Positions 49,430 to 57,934 of a stretch of DNA of 63,959 nt are shown here, in pieces (position 1 is the first letter of the stretch; each line of letters starts with the position of its first letter). Origin of the DNA: a bacterium (lineage in GTDB: Bacteria > Bacteroidota > Bacteroidia > NS11-12g > UBA955); assembly GCA_029945665.1 (NCBI GenBank), contig JAQSCZ010000126.1, positions 1-63,959 on the forward strand. Reading direction: 5' to 3'. The notes under the pieces are model-generated. The model searched no databases, was not told where the DNA came from, and worked only from the letters and a program-made list of their open reading frames with translations. A program made the translations under genes and the position numbers.

Positions 49430-49993
49430 ATGGCTACAGCATCAGATTTATCAGTTGGTCAATTCATTCGTTACAACGGAGAGTTAGTTCAAATAACAGA
49501 ATATATACACCGCACTCCGGGAAATTTACGCGCTTTTTACCAAGGCAAAATGAAAAATGTAAAAACTGGTAAATCGGCCGAAAACCGTTTTAATCCAGGT
49601 GAAAAAGTAGATGTAGTAAGAGTAGAGATTAGAGAATTATCTTATTTATACAAAGAAGGTACCGATTTGGTATGCATGGATAATGAAAGCTTTGAGCAGT
49701 ATAATATTGCTGAAATGTTTTTTGGCAATGCAGCACCCTTTATGATTGAAGGTATGATTGTCTTGGTGTCATTCGAAGAAGGCGAAACACCAATTGGCGC
49801 TCAACCACCAACACATGTTGAATTAGAAGTTACTTATACCGAACCTGGCGAAAGAGGCAATACTGCCACCAATACATTTAAACCAGCAACAGTTTCAACT
49901 GGCGCTAATTTAATGGTGCCTTTGTTCGTTGATATTAATGATAAAATTAAAATTGATTTGCGTACTATTGAGTATGTAGAGCGTGTGAAATAA
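49430..49993 (+). CDS. efp: Elongation factor P, with Asn at the modification site
   Basis: EF-P relieves ribosome stalling at polyproline. The 187 residues have all three domains: the N-terminal KOW-like domain and two OB folds, ending PLFVDINDKIKIDLRTIEYVERVK-type strands. The loop that carries the modified residue reads HRTPGNLRAF, so N32 replaces the Lys of KPGKGQAF (E. coli K34). This form cannot be beta-lysylated. It is the first gene of efp-agmatinase-cysteine desulfurase-cmk, with a 24-base gap to the next. Confidence 0.95.
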   Translation: MATASDLSVGQFIRYNGELVQITEYIHRTPGNLRAFYQGKMKNVKTGKSAENRFNPGEKVDVVRVEIRELSYLYKEGTDLVCMDNESFEQYNIAEMFFGNAAPFMIEGMIVLVSFEEGETPIGAQPPTHVELEVTYTEPGERGNTATNTFKPATVSTGANLMVPLFVDINDKIKIDLRTIEYVERVK

Positions 49994-50017
49994 GACCAGT
50001 TTTATGAAATAGATTTT

Positions 50018-50911
50018 ATGCATTCATTTACAGAAGAAGAAAATTTTTTAGGTATAACCGAAAAGGAATTATACGACTATTCAACCGCCAAGGTTGTCAT
50101 TCAATCTGCCCCTTACGAAAAAACATCCTCTTACTTAGAAGGCAGTAAATTCGGACCAAAGGCCATCATTGAAGCCAGTCATTTTGTTGAGTTTTATGAC
50201 GAAGAAACGGATCAGGAAGCGTATAAGAAAATAGGCATTGCTACCATTCCAGCAATGGAATTCGGCGATTTGGCCGATGCCGCTGCTGTTGATTTGATTG
50301 AAGAACAAACCAACATTCACCTAAACAATGGCAAGTATGTTGTATCCTTGGGTGCCGAGCACACTGTTACTTTTGGTTTTGTAAAAGCATTTAAAAAACA
50401 CCATACATCGTTTTCTGTTTTGCAAATTGATGCACACAGCGATTTAAGGCAATCATACCATGGCAATCCCTATTCACATGCGAGTGTTTTGGCGCGTGTT
50501 CACGATTTAGGGTTACCAATTTGTCAAATCGGAATTAGGGCACAATGTAAAGATGAGGCCGATTTAATTAAATCTTCCCATTTAATCAATACTTGGTATG
50601 CACATCAATTACAAGATGGCGATGCTTGGATGGATGAATGTATTGCGAAACTAGAAGACAAAGTATACTTGACCATAGATGCAGATGGCTTTGATCCCTC
50701 TGTTATGCCTGCAGTAGGAACTGCTGAGCCAGGTGGATTAATGTGGCATCAAGGGTTGCGTTTTTTAAAGAAAGTTGCTGAAAAAAAACACATCATTGGA
50801 TTCGATATCGTAGAGTGTGCACCAAAAGAAGGTGAAATTTTAACCCAATTTAATTTAGCCAAATTATTATATAAAATAATAGGCTACTGTACCATTCACA
50901 ATAAAATTTAA
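50018..50911 (+). CDS. speB: Agmatinase/arginase family ureohydrolase
   Basis: The 297-residue protein has the binuclear Mn site of ureohydrolases: GAEHTVTFGF (His ligand, GGDH in most), VLQIDAHSDLR and YLTIDADGFDPSVMP. The last motif and size fit agmatinase, which yields putrescine and urea from agmatine. Arginase or formiminoglutamase activity cannot be ruled out. It lies between efp and the cysteine desulfurase. Confidence 0.87.
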   Translation: MHSFTEEENFLGITEKELYDYSTAKVVIQSAPYEKTSSYLEGSKFGPKAIIEASHFVEFYDEETDQEAYKKIGIATIPAMEFGDLADAAAVDLIEEQTNIHLNNGKYVVSLGAEHTVTFGFVKAFKKHHTSFSVLQIDAHSDLRQSYHGNPYSHASVLARVHDLGLPICQIGIRAQCKDEADLIKSSHLINTWYAHQLQDGDAWMDECIAKLEDKVYLTIDADGFDPSVMPAVGTAEPGGLMWHQGLRFLKKVAEKKHIIGFDIVECAPKEGEILTQFNLAKLLYKIIGYCTIHNKI

Positions 50912-50919
50912 ACACAATT

Positions 50920-52056
50920 TTGAAAATTTATTTTGATAATGCCGCTACAACACCGCTTGATAAAGAAGTGTTTGAAGCCATGTTGCCTATTTTAAGAGAT
51001 GATTTTGGTAACCCTTCGTCGTCACACAGCCACGGAAGAAAGGTTAAAGCGCAATTAGAAATTAGTCGTAAAACCATTGCATCCTTATTAAATGCAACGC
51101 CAGGTGAAATTATTTTCACCAGTGGTGGTACCGAGGCAGATAATATGGCTTTGCGTAGCAGTGTTAAATCATTAGGTGTTAAAAATATTATAACTTCACC
51201 TCTAGAACACCACGCAGTGCTGCATACAGCCGAAGAATTGGCTAAAAAAGGAAAGATTGTTCTACATTTGGTTAAATTGACCGAAAACGGTCATATTGAT
51301 TTAAATAGTTTAGAAGATTTATTGAAAACAAATTCCAATGTTTTGGTTAGTTTAATGCATGCTAACAATGAAATAGGGAATTTGTTAGATGTCGAAAAGG
51401 TAAGTGCTTTGTGTAAGACCTACAATGCCTTGTTCCATTGCGACACGGTTCAAACCATGGGGCATTATCCATTCGATTTACAAAAAATGGGCATTGACTT
51501 TGCGGTGGGGGCTGCACATAAATTTAACGGACCAAAAGGTGTTGGTTTTTTATATGTAAATAAACGATTGAAGCTACAACCAATTCTAACAGGAGGTGCG
51601 CAAGAGCGTGAACTGAGAGGTGGAACTGAGAATGTTTATGGGATAGTTGGTATGGCCAAGGCGTTAGAAATATGCTACCGCGATATGGATAAAAAACAAG
51701 CCCACATTAAGCATTTAAAACAATATATCATTGATAAAGTAAAAGCCGAATTGCCTGAAATTAAATTCAATGGCGATCCTGAAGGCCATAGTTTGTACAC
51801 CGTTTTAAGTTTGGCATTTCCGCCATCAGTAGCGAATGAAATGTTGCTGTTTAACTTCGATATTCATGGTATTTCGGTATCTGGAGGTAGCGCTTGTTCA
51901 AGTGGCAGTAATGCGGGTTCTCATGTGATAAGAGCCATTAATAAAAATTTAGACCATGCACCGGTTCGGTTCTCATTTGGAAAATACAATACCATTGAGG
52001 AGGCCGATCAAGTATTGGCTTTTGTAAAATCGATGTTTGTTAAAGCACAAGCTTAA
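50920..52056 (+). CDS. Cysteine desulfurase (IscS/NifS-like)
   Basis: This PLP enzyme removes sulfur from cysteine for Fe-S clusters or thiolated tRNAs. The 378 residues start KIYFDNAATTPLD and have the PLP Lys in VGAAHKFNGPKGVGF and the persulfide Cys in SGGSACSSGSNAGSH. The start is TTG at 50920, as no ATG is available before the conserved N-terminus. It starts 8 bases after the agmatinase gene and 5 bases before cmk. No IscU follows, so it may serve tRNA thiolation. Confidence 0.93.
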   Translation: MKIYFDNAATTPLDKEVFEAMLPILRDDFGNPSSSHSHGRKVKAQLEISRKTIASLLNATPGEIIFTSGGTEADNMALRSSVKSLGVKNIITSPLEHHAVLHTAEELAKKGKIVLHLVKLTENGHIDLNSLEDLLKTNSNVLVSLMHANNEIGNLLDVEKVSALCKTYNALFHCDTVQTMGHYPFDLQKMGIDFAVGAAHKFNGPKGVGFLYVNKRLKLQPILTGGAQERELRGGTENVYGIVGMAKALEICYRDMDKKQAHIKHLKQYIIDKVKAELPEIKFNGDPEGHSLYTVLSLAFPPSVANEMLLFNFDIHGISVSGGSACSSGSNAGSHVIRAINKNLDHAPVRFSFGKYNTIEEADQVLAFVKSMFVKAQA

Positions 52057-52061
52057 TTCAA

Positions 52062-52754
52062 TTGAATAATCACAAAATTAATATCGCTATTGATGGGTAT
52101 AGCAGCTGTGGTAAGGGTACTTTAGCCAAAGAACTAGCCAAAGAACTTGGGTATCTTTTTATCGATTCTGGGGCCATGTACAGAGCCGTTACGCTCGCTT
52201 TAATTAGAAATGATATAGCAATCGACGATTTGGAAGCCATTGGTGCTTTATTACCTAAATTAGAAATATCTTTTGAATACAATGGGGTGTTAAATCACTA
52301 TCAAACACTTTTGAATGGCGATAATATCGAATCTGAAATTCGAACCATGAAAGTGAGTAATTTGGTTAGTCCTGTGAGTAAAATTGATGCCGTTCGAACA
52401 TTTCTTGTTAGGCAACAAAAGGCAATTGGCCAAAATAAGGGTGTTGTAATGGATGGAAGAGATATAGGGACTGTGGTATTTCCCGATGCGGAATTGAAAA
52501 TTTTTATGACCGCTCAACCAGAAATTAGAGCGCAACGCAGGTTAACAGAATTAAAACAGAACGGAGATATTCTCTCAACATTTGACAATGTTCTTGAAAA
52601 TTTAAAAAGTCGAGATTTACAAGATTCAACCCGATTGAATAGCCCACTCAGACAAGCTGAAGACGCCATTGTCATTGATAATTCTAACTTAAGTAGAGCC
52701 GAGCAAAAGGTGCTTGCCTTAAACCTAGCTTATGAAAAAATAGGTCAATTGTAA
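52062..52754 (+). CDS. cmk: Cytidylate kinase
   Basis: Cmk phosphorylates CMP and dCMP. The 230 residues have the P-loop in INIAIDGYSSCGKGTLAKEL (the SSCGK form is common in Bacteroidota), a YRAVTLALIRN segment, and the conserved GVVMDGRDIGTVVFPDAELKIFMTA and SRDLQDSTR. The start is TTG at 52062. It ends the four-gene operon that begins with efp. Confidence 0.95.
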   Translation: MNNHKINIAIDGYSSCGKGTLAKELAKELGYLFIDSGAMYRAVTLALIRNDIAIDDLEAIGALLPKLEISFEYNGVLNHYQTLLNGDNIESEIRTMKVSNLVSPVSKIDAVRTFLVRQQKAIGQNKGVVMDGRDIGTVVFPDAELKIFMTAQPEIRAQRRLTELKQNGDILSTFDNVLENLKSRDLQDSTRLNSPLRQAEDAIVIDNSNLSRAEQKVLALNLAYEKIGQL

Positions 52755-52757
52755 TTT

Positions 52758-52803
52758 TATACCTTTTAGTATAATACCTTTTGGTATAATACCTTTTGGT
52801 ATA
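52758..52803 (+). promoter_or_regulatory. Three tandem palindromes (operator candidate)
   Basis: Three copies of a 15-bp unit built around ataccttttggtat run in tandem (52758-52773, 52774-52788, 52789-52803). Each is a palindrome, atacc-tttt-ggtat, except that the first has one change (ttttag for ttttgg). They end 6 bases upstream of the -33 TTG of the ATPase gene. They look like operators, but stem-loops acting in the cmk 3' end are an alternative. Confidence 0.75.
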
Positions 52804-52809
52804 AAAATT

Positions 52810-52839
52810 TTGATAACAGCTTTTGTTGTTATATCTTTG
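52810..52839 (+). promoter_or_regulatory. Consensus promoter of the ATPase gene
   Basis: TTG at 52810-52812 and TATCTTTG at 52832-52839 are separated by exactly 19 bases. The ATG at 52859 lies 20 bases downstream. Confidence 0.85.
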
Positions 52840-52858
52840 TTATCAAATCCACTTTTTT

Positions 52859-54004
52859 ATGGCAAAGTCATCCCCTTTTATTTACGGTAATACGGTTAGC
52901 AATATAGCTTTTACCAATAGAGAAATTGAACTGGATAAGCTAATGAGTAACTTGTTAGGAGGTGTTAATACAATGATTATTTCTCCGCGTAGATGGGGTA
53001 AATCATCATTAGTGGAAAAGGTTGTCACCGCTATCAATAGAAAGGAGAAGCGCAATAAGACAATTGTAATTGACTTGTTTTCGGTGAGCAATGAGCAGCA
53101 GTTTCTCGAAACCTTTACCCGCGAAGTGATTAAAGCATCATCGAACCGCTGGCAAGAATGGCTGGGCAGCGGTGCTTTGTTTTTCAAAAAACTCATCCCT
53201 AAAATAAATGTCGGTATCGATCCTTTAACTGATTTTAGTATTGGATTCGATTGGAAAGAATTAAAAAAACACAGCGAAGAGGTGCTTAATTTACCCGAAG
53301 TGATAGCTAAAAAGAAAGGAATTAAATTCATTATATGTTTGGATGAGTTTCAGAATATCGCTTCATTTGATGATTATTTAAATTTCGAGAAAAAAATGCG
53401 TTCAGTTTGGCAACGCCAAAAACTAGTTACCTATTGCTTGTATGGAAGTAAACGCCATATGATGACAGATATTTTCAATAATCCGTCTAAACCATTTTAC
53501 CGCTTTGGAGATATAATGTTATTGCCTAAAATTCAAAAGGAAAAATGGATAGGATTTGTCGTTAAAAGTTTTAAGGAATCAGGAAAAACCATTAGTGCTG
53601 GTGATGCTGCCTTTATACCTGAGGTTATGAAAAATCACTCATGGTATGTTCAACAATTATCGCATTATACATGGAACTTAACGAGTAAAACTGCTGGTTT
53701 ACTTCAAATCAAAGCGGCATTAAACGAGTTGATTCAAGCCAATTCACCCCTATATCAAAAGGAAGTGGAGAGTATCAGTGTAACACAATTAAATTTATTA
53801 AAGGCAGTGGCTGTAGGTGAACACCAATTTACAAGTACCGCTGTTATGCAAATATACGCATTAGGTACACCGCGCAATGTGAGTAAGAATAAAACCATTT
53901 TGATAAATAACGATATTATACAAAACATTGATGGGGTCTACGAATTTGTAGATCCTGCCTTTGAATTGTGGTTTAAAAAGCAGTTTTTTAATCAGTCATA
54001 CTAA
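52859..54004 (+). CDS. AAA/ArchATPase-like ATP-binding protein
   Basis: The 381-residue protein starts MAKSSPFIYGNTVSNIAFTN, followed by the Walker A loop ISPRRWGKSSLVEKV and a hydrophobic strand with acidic end, KFIICLDEFQNI (Walker B). The rest has a YRFGDIMLLPKI segment and a C-terminal helical/winged part ending DPAFELWFKKQFF. These are features of ArchATPase/STAND-like proteins found in Archaea and Bacteroidota, often mobile or regulatory. An in-frame ATG-like start at 52823 lies inside the promoter, so I chose 52859. Function is unknown. Confidence 0.8.
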   Translation: MAKSSPFIYGNTVSNIAFTNREIELDKLMSNLLGGVNTMIISPRRWGKSSLVEKVVTAINRKEKRNKTIVIDLFSVSNEQQFLETFTREVIKASSNRWQEWLGSGALFFKKLIPKINVGIDPLTDFSIGFDWKELKKHSEEVLNLPEVIAKKKGIKFIICLDEFQNIASFDDYLNFEKKMRSVWQRQKLVTYCLYGSKRHMMTDIFNNPSKPFYRFGDIMLLPKIQKEKWIGFVVKSFKESGKTISAGDAAFIPEVMKNHSWYVQQLSHYTWNLTSKTAGLLQIKAALNELIQANSPLYQKEVESISVTQLNLLKAVAVGEHQFTSTAVMQIYALGTPRNVSKNKTILINNDIIQNIDGVYEFVDPAFELWFKKQFFNQSY

Positions 54005-55260
54005 GCCGATTTTTTAATCTCTAATTGCTGCCTCTTTACTTGTTTGTCAAGGCGATAAATCATGACCGCTGCTAGTGCCATGGATACTAGAACAACCAGT
54101 CCTAAATAATCGTAATGCAATAAAGGCGCTGTTTCTGAAGCCGGTTTTAGTACAATTAAGCCAGCCAAACCCGCGGCAATTCCACCTGAAAATTGTTGAA
54201 CGGAAGAATTGATACTCATGAAAGCGCCACGGTCTTTTTGAACCGGTAGCGAAGTCATTAGAGCCGATGAGGCAATTATTCTAGAATTGATGCCTATAAA
54301 TAAGATAATGTTTATAAGGATAACTAACCAAAGAGCTGTTGGGCCTAAATTGGTATATATGGCCACCATTATACCGCTTATAATCGTGCCAAAAAGAAAT
54401 ATTTTAAAACGGCCATGTCGATCGCTCATTTTGCCGATTAATGGTCCTGAAACAATTGAGAAAATTCCTGTTACACCATATAAAACGGGCAGTAAGTCTT
54501 GGTGGATATGCAAATTTCTAGTGCTAAATGCTGCACCTAAAGGCATAAGCATATAACCTCCTGTCGCTAGAAATATTGTAGCTAAAAATCCGCGGAGATA
54601 ACCTGAATTTGAAACCGTATTCCATAAATGAACGAATGGATTAATTGTTGATTTTGTTTTTAAATGTTCATTAACCGGTTTAAGATAAAAAACGATTACA
54701 ATGCCAACAAAAACTGAGAATATGGCAATCATCCAAAACGGAGAATGCCAACCGAATTTATTAGCCAAAAGGAGACCGATAGGCAAACCCAAAATTTGAC
54801 TCGCAGCAAAGGCCATTTGTACATAGCCCATTACTCTGCCGCGGTGTTCTACTTTAAAAATATCGGAGATAATTGCAAAGCTAATGGAACTAATAACACC
54901 TCCAAAAATACCAGTTACAATGCGCGCCATCATTAAAAATTGATAGGTGGGTGCTATGGCGCATAAAAACGTGCCAAATACAAAACCGATGTAGAAAAAC
55001 ATCATTAGTTTTTTGCGGTCGAATTTATCTGCAAAACCGGCCGCTAAAATGCCAGAGATACCGGCACTAAAGGCATAGGCAGAAACAACCAAACCAAATT
55101 GTGAGGTGGAAATTTTCATTTCTTCTAAGAGTATTGCACTCAGCGGTGATAATACCATAAAATCGAGCACCACGGTGAATTGTATGATGGCTATAATGGC
55201 AATTACGAATTTTTCGTATCTGCTAAACACATCTTTTTCTGTTGCAAGGGTCGTTTGCAT
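54001..55260 (-). CDS. MFS transporter (drug efflux-like)
   Basis: The 419-residue protein has 12 predicted helices and the major facilitator motifs, including DFMVLSPLSAILLEEM, a GFADKFDRKKLM loop (motif A, GxxxDxxxRKxxM) and GKMSDRHGRF in the central loop. The closest pattern is proton-driven multidrug efflux. It follows a TetR gene by 8 bases, so that regulator probably controls it. Its 3' end overlaps the ATPase gene by 4 bases. The substrate is unknown. Confidence 0.92.
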   Translation of the reverse strand: MQTTLATEKDVFSRYEKFVIAIIAIIQFTVVLDFMVLSPLSAILLEEMKISTSQFGLVVSAYAFSAGISGILAAGFADKFDRKKLMMFFYIGFVFGTFLCAIAPTYQFLMMARIVTGIFGGVISSISFAIISDIFKVEHRGRVMGYVQMAFAASQILGLPIGLLLANKFGWHSPFWMIAIFSVFVGIVIVFYLKPVNEHLKTKSTINPFVHLWNTVSNSGYLRGFLATIFLATGGYMLMPLGAAFSTRNLHIHQDLLPVLYGVTGIFSIVSGPLIGKMSDRHGRFKIFLFGTIISGIMVAIYTNLGPTALWLVILINIILFIGINSRIIASSALMTSLPVQKDRGAFMSINSSVQQFSGGIAAGLAGLIVLKPASETAPLLHYDYLGLVVLVSMALAAVMIYRLDKQVKRQQLEIKKSA

Positions 55261-55268
55261 ATTAATTT

Positions 55269-55856
55269 TTATTGAAATGATTTGATAACTTGGTTAAACA
55301 TTGATTTAAGTTTCGATGGGCTGATTTTAAAATGTCTACCCAACATTGTTTTTTCTTGTAAATGAAATTTGACTAAGGCGTAAAAAGGACCATAAGCCAA
55401 CGACCAGAAAATTTCAGGTTCCATTTTTTTAATTTCGCCCCTTTCTACAGCGTTGGTTAAAAATTGTTTCATGTTGGCCTTAAAATCCATAATGAGCTGA
55501 ACATCGGAATGATTGATGAGTGGTGAGTTCCTAAATTGCTCGTAAAATTGATACTGGTATGGAAACGCATTGATAAAACGGAGGCGATTTTGCCATTGCA
55601 ACCAAAGCCCTGTTTCGAAATTAAGCGCAGGACTAAATCCTTTGAGTGCCACTTCTGAAAAAGTAGCCTGAACTTCATTGTATAAATGGTTTAATAGGTC
55701 TTCGCGGTTTTTAAAATATATATAAATGGTTGCGGGTGATACATTGGCTGCTTTGGCAAGTTTTTGCATGCTCATGCCATCGAAACCTTCTTTCACAATC
55801 ATCTCCATGGCCTTGTCGCGAATTAATCGTTCCTTGTGTTCGTCCTTGTTTCGCAT
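55269..55856 (-). CDS. TetR/AcrR family regulator
   Basis: The 195-residue protein has an N-terminal TetR helix-turn-helix (RDKAMEMIVKEGFDGMSMQKLAKAANVSPATIYIYFKNREDLL) and a C-terminal ligand domain. It is transcribed before the MFS gene in a two-gene operon. The operator at 55872-55895 overlaps its own -7 element, so autorepression released by an efflux substrate is likely. Confidence 0.93.
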   Translation of the reverse strand: MRNKDEHKERLIRDKAMEMIVKEGFDGMSMQKLAKAANVSPATIYIYFKNREDLLNHLYNEVQATFSEVALKGFSPALNFETGLWLQWQNRLRFINAFPYQYQFYEQFRNSPLINHSDVQLIMDFKANMKQFLTNAVERGEIKKMEPEIFWSLAYGPFYALVKFHLQEKTMLGRHFKISPSKLKSMFNQVIKSFQ

Positions 55857-55866
55857 TTTTCTGGTG

Positions 55867-55895
55867 CAAATATAAATGAATGTTCATTCACTTAT
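55867..55895 (-). promoter_or_regulatory. TetR-MFS promoter with inverted-repeat operator
   Basis: On the minus strand the -7 element TATATTTG lies at 55874-55867. It touches an inverted repeat ataaatgaatg-tt-cattcacttat (55872-55895) that pairs at 10 of 11 positions. This is the size and position expected of a TetR operator. Confidence 0.75.
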
Positions 55896-55971
55896 AAATT
55901 ATTTATAAATACAGCTATCAATTTTTATGATGGTAAAATAGTGAGGTTTAATTTCAATACTTTTGTCATTG

Positions 55972-55979
55972 TATTTTTG
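55972..55979 (+). promoter_or_regulatory. -7 element before the split membrane protein gene
   Basis: TATTTTTG fits TAnnTTTG, 5 bases before the ATG at 55985. A second match, TACTTTTG, lies at 55958-55965. Confidence 0.4.
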
Positions 55980-55984
55980 TATAA

Positions 55985-56149
55985 ATGTCAATTTTAAAAA
56001 GACTTAATTATTCCAATCGGGCAGGAGAGGTCTTCCTTGTAACAGGGACCCTATTGGTCTGTTTTGTTTTTTTAATTTTAGCTCAAAAATATTTAATCTA
56101 CAAGGCATCCCCATTTTCGAAACAGTCGGTGTGCTTTGGTTTATCATAG
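55985..56149 (+). CDS. N-terminal part of a membrane protein (split by a frameshift)
   Basis: The 54-residue frame from ATG 55985 encodes MSILKRLNYSNRAGEVFLVT and a good transmembrane segment (LVCFVFLILAQKYLI), then ends at TAG. The downstream frame (from about 56101) continues with GIPIFETVGVLWFIIAI, which would extend it. Both frames overlap at 56101-56149. A one-base loss in the aaggcatcccc tract, in the genome or the assembly, or a -1 slip there, would join them. Confidence 0.5.
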   Translation: MSILKRLNYSNRAGEVFLVTGTLLVCFVFLILAQKYLIYKASPFSKQSVCFGLS

Positions 56150-56523
56150 CAATTACGCAAGTCTCCTATTTTCTGTCAGTGAAAGATATTCAATTGTTAG
56201 TATTAAAATTACTCACTAGTTTTATGCTCTCTGTTGCTTTATACAGTCTTTATTTTGGCAGCTATTATGGTTATTACTACTACCTAGGTACGCATAGGCC
56301 ATTTAAATTAATTGCGCGCGTTAACTCAGTTACAAAAGACAATAGGGGTTGGACACTAAATTGTCGAAGTCATACTTTTAAAAAATCGATGAGATTAGAT
56401 GGCGCCATGCACTCCCAAATGTTAAAAGGGGGAGTTGAAAATTATTGTGTTCACTTCGATGTATTTGAAGGAGAAAATAAAATTATTTACTGGGAATCAT
56501 ACGAGATTAAGCCATGCGAATAA
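56131..56523 (+). CDS. C-terminal part of the split membrane protein
   Basis: The 130-residue frame beginning at GTG 56131 has two hydrophobic helices (LWFIIAITQVSYFL and LVLKLLTSFMLSVALYSLYFG), a YYGYYYYLGTHRP stretch and a soluble C-terminus. The frame is open further upstream to 56008, and residues from about 56104 look coding. The natural protein is probably about 179 residues starting at 55985. I recognise no family. Confidence 0.6.
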   Translation: MLWFIIAITQVSYFLSVKDIQLLVLKLLTSFMLSVALYSLYFGSYYGYYYYLGTHRPFKLIARVNSVTKDNRGWTLNCRSHTFKKSMRLDGAMHSQMLKGGVENYCVHFDVFEGENKIIYWESYEIKPCE

Positions 56524-56569
56524 AACCATAATAGTTAATATGAGCAGTAAATTATCTCTTATCTTTTCT

Positions 56570-56577
56570 TATTTTTG
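56570..56577 (+). promoter_or_regulatory. -7 element of pyrC
   Basis: TATTTTTG fits TAnnTTTG and ends 8 bases before the pyrC ATG. No -33 TTG at normal spacing is seen. Confidence 0.4.
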
Positions 56578-56585
56578 CCATACCA

Positions 56586-57911
56586 ATGAAAATCTATTTA
56601 ATTAAACAAGCCACTATTATCAATGAAGGTAAACAATGGGTGGGCGATGTACTTATTAAAAATCAAAGAATAGAGCGGGTTGATACAAGCATTGATTACC
56701 CTGGAGCAATTGAAATAAATGCGGAAGGTCACTATTTGGTGCCCGGTGCAATAGATGACCAAGTGCATTTTCGCGAGCCGGGTTTAACGCATAAAGGTGA
56801 TTTATTTACCGAAAGCAGAGCCGCCGCCGCTGGTGGTGTTACCTCTTACATGGAAATGCCGAATACAAATCCGCAAGCGACAACCCAAGTCTTATTGGCC
56901 GAAAAATATGCAAGAGCCGCCCAAGTTTCATTGTCTAACTACTCATTTTTTATGGGTACTACCAACGATAATTACGATGAGGTGATGCGCACCAATTCAG
57001 CCAATGTTTGTGGCATTAAAATATTCATGGGCAGTAGCACTGGTAATATGCTAGTGGATAATCCCTCCACACTCGACCATATTTTTGCGAATAGTCCAAT
57101 GCTTATTGCCACACATTGTGAAGATGAAACAACTGTGAAGAATAACTTAGCCCTATATACTGCTGAGTATGGGGATAGCTTATCTGCTATACACCATGCC
57201 TTAATACGCAACGAAGAAGCCTGTTATAAAAGCAGCAGCATGGCTGTTGAATTGGCTAAACGACATGGTACCCGTTTACATGTTTTACACATAAGCACGG
57301 CTAAAGAAACCAATTTATTTAGCAATGAATTGCCATTAGAAAAGAAAAACATTACAGCCGAAGCCTGTCTTCATCATCTGTGGTTTACCGATGCAGATTA
57401 CGCTACCAAAGGCAATTGGATTAAATGGAATCCCGCCATCAAATCGGCTGCCGATAGAGCAGGCATTTGGAATGCTTTATTGGATGGTCGCATTGATGTG
57501 ATAGCGACGGATCACGCACCGCATACCATCGAAGAAAAAGAACAACCGTATGCCAAAGCACCTTCAGGCGGACCACTGGTGCAGCACAGTATTCAAACCA
57601 TGTTTCAATTTTATAACGAGGGTAAAATTAGTATAGAGCAGATTGTTACAAAGATGAGTCACAATCCAGCTATTTTATTCAGAATAAAAGACCGTGGTTA
57701 TATTCGCGAAGGGTATTATGCCGATTTGGTTTTGGTAAAAAAAGAAAAAGAAACAGTCACTAAAGATAATCTGTTATATAAATGTGGTTGGAGTCCTTTC
57801 GAAGGTGTGACCTTCGATTATAGCATTGCCAAAACCTTTGTGAATGGTCATTTGGCATGGAGCGATGGTCAATTAAATGATACGGTTTTGGGCGAACGGT
57901 TGTTGTTTTAA
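56586..57911 (+). CDS. pyrC: Dihydroorotase (Bacteroidota type)
   Basis: The enzyme closes carbamoyl aspartate to dihydroorotate in pyrimidine synthesis. The 441 residues carry the amidohydrolase metal-binding segment as DDQVHFREPG (Q59-x-H61), with Gln in place of the first His of the usual HxH. Also present are KIFMGSSTGNM (carbamylated-Lys region), IATHCEDE, LHVLHISTAKE and IATDHAPHT. The Gln form is what I recall for other Bacteroidota, so activity is expected. The other pyr genes are elsewhere. Confidence 0.93.
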   Translation: MKIYLIKQATIINEGKQWVGDVLIKNQRIERVDTSIDYPGAIEINAEGHYLVPGAIDDQVHFREPGLTHKGDLFTESRAAAAGGVTSYMEMPNTNPQATTQVLLAEKYARAAQVSLSNYSFFMGTTNDNYDEVMRTNSANVCGIKIFMGSSTGNMLVDNPSTLDHIFANSPMLIATHCEDETTVKNNLALYTAEYGDSLSAIHHALIRNEEACYKSSSMAVELAKRHGTRLHVLHISTAKETNLFSNELPLEKKNITAEACLHHLWFTDADYATKGNWIKWNPAIKSAADRAGIWNALLDGRIDVIATDHAPHTIEEKEQPYAKAPSGGPLVQHSIQTMFQFYNEGKISIEQIVTKMSHNPAILFRIKDRGYIREGYYADLVLVKKEKETVTKDNLLYKCGWSPFEGVTFDYSIAKTFVNGHLAWSDGQLNDTVLGERLLF

Positions 57912-57934
57912 TCTGTTTCCTTTGACATATTTAT

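Noticed and set aside
52758-52803. Tandem palindromes as a CRISPR array
   Set aside because: Units of 15 bp with no spacers cannot be CRISPR repeats, and no cas gene is near.
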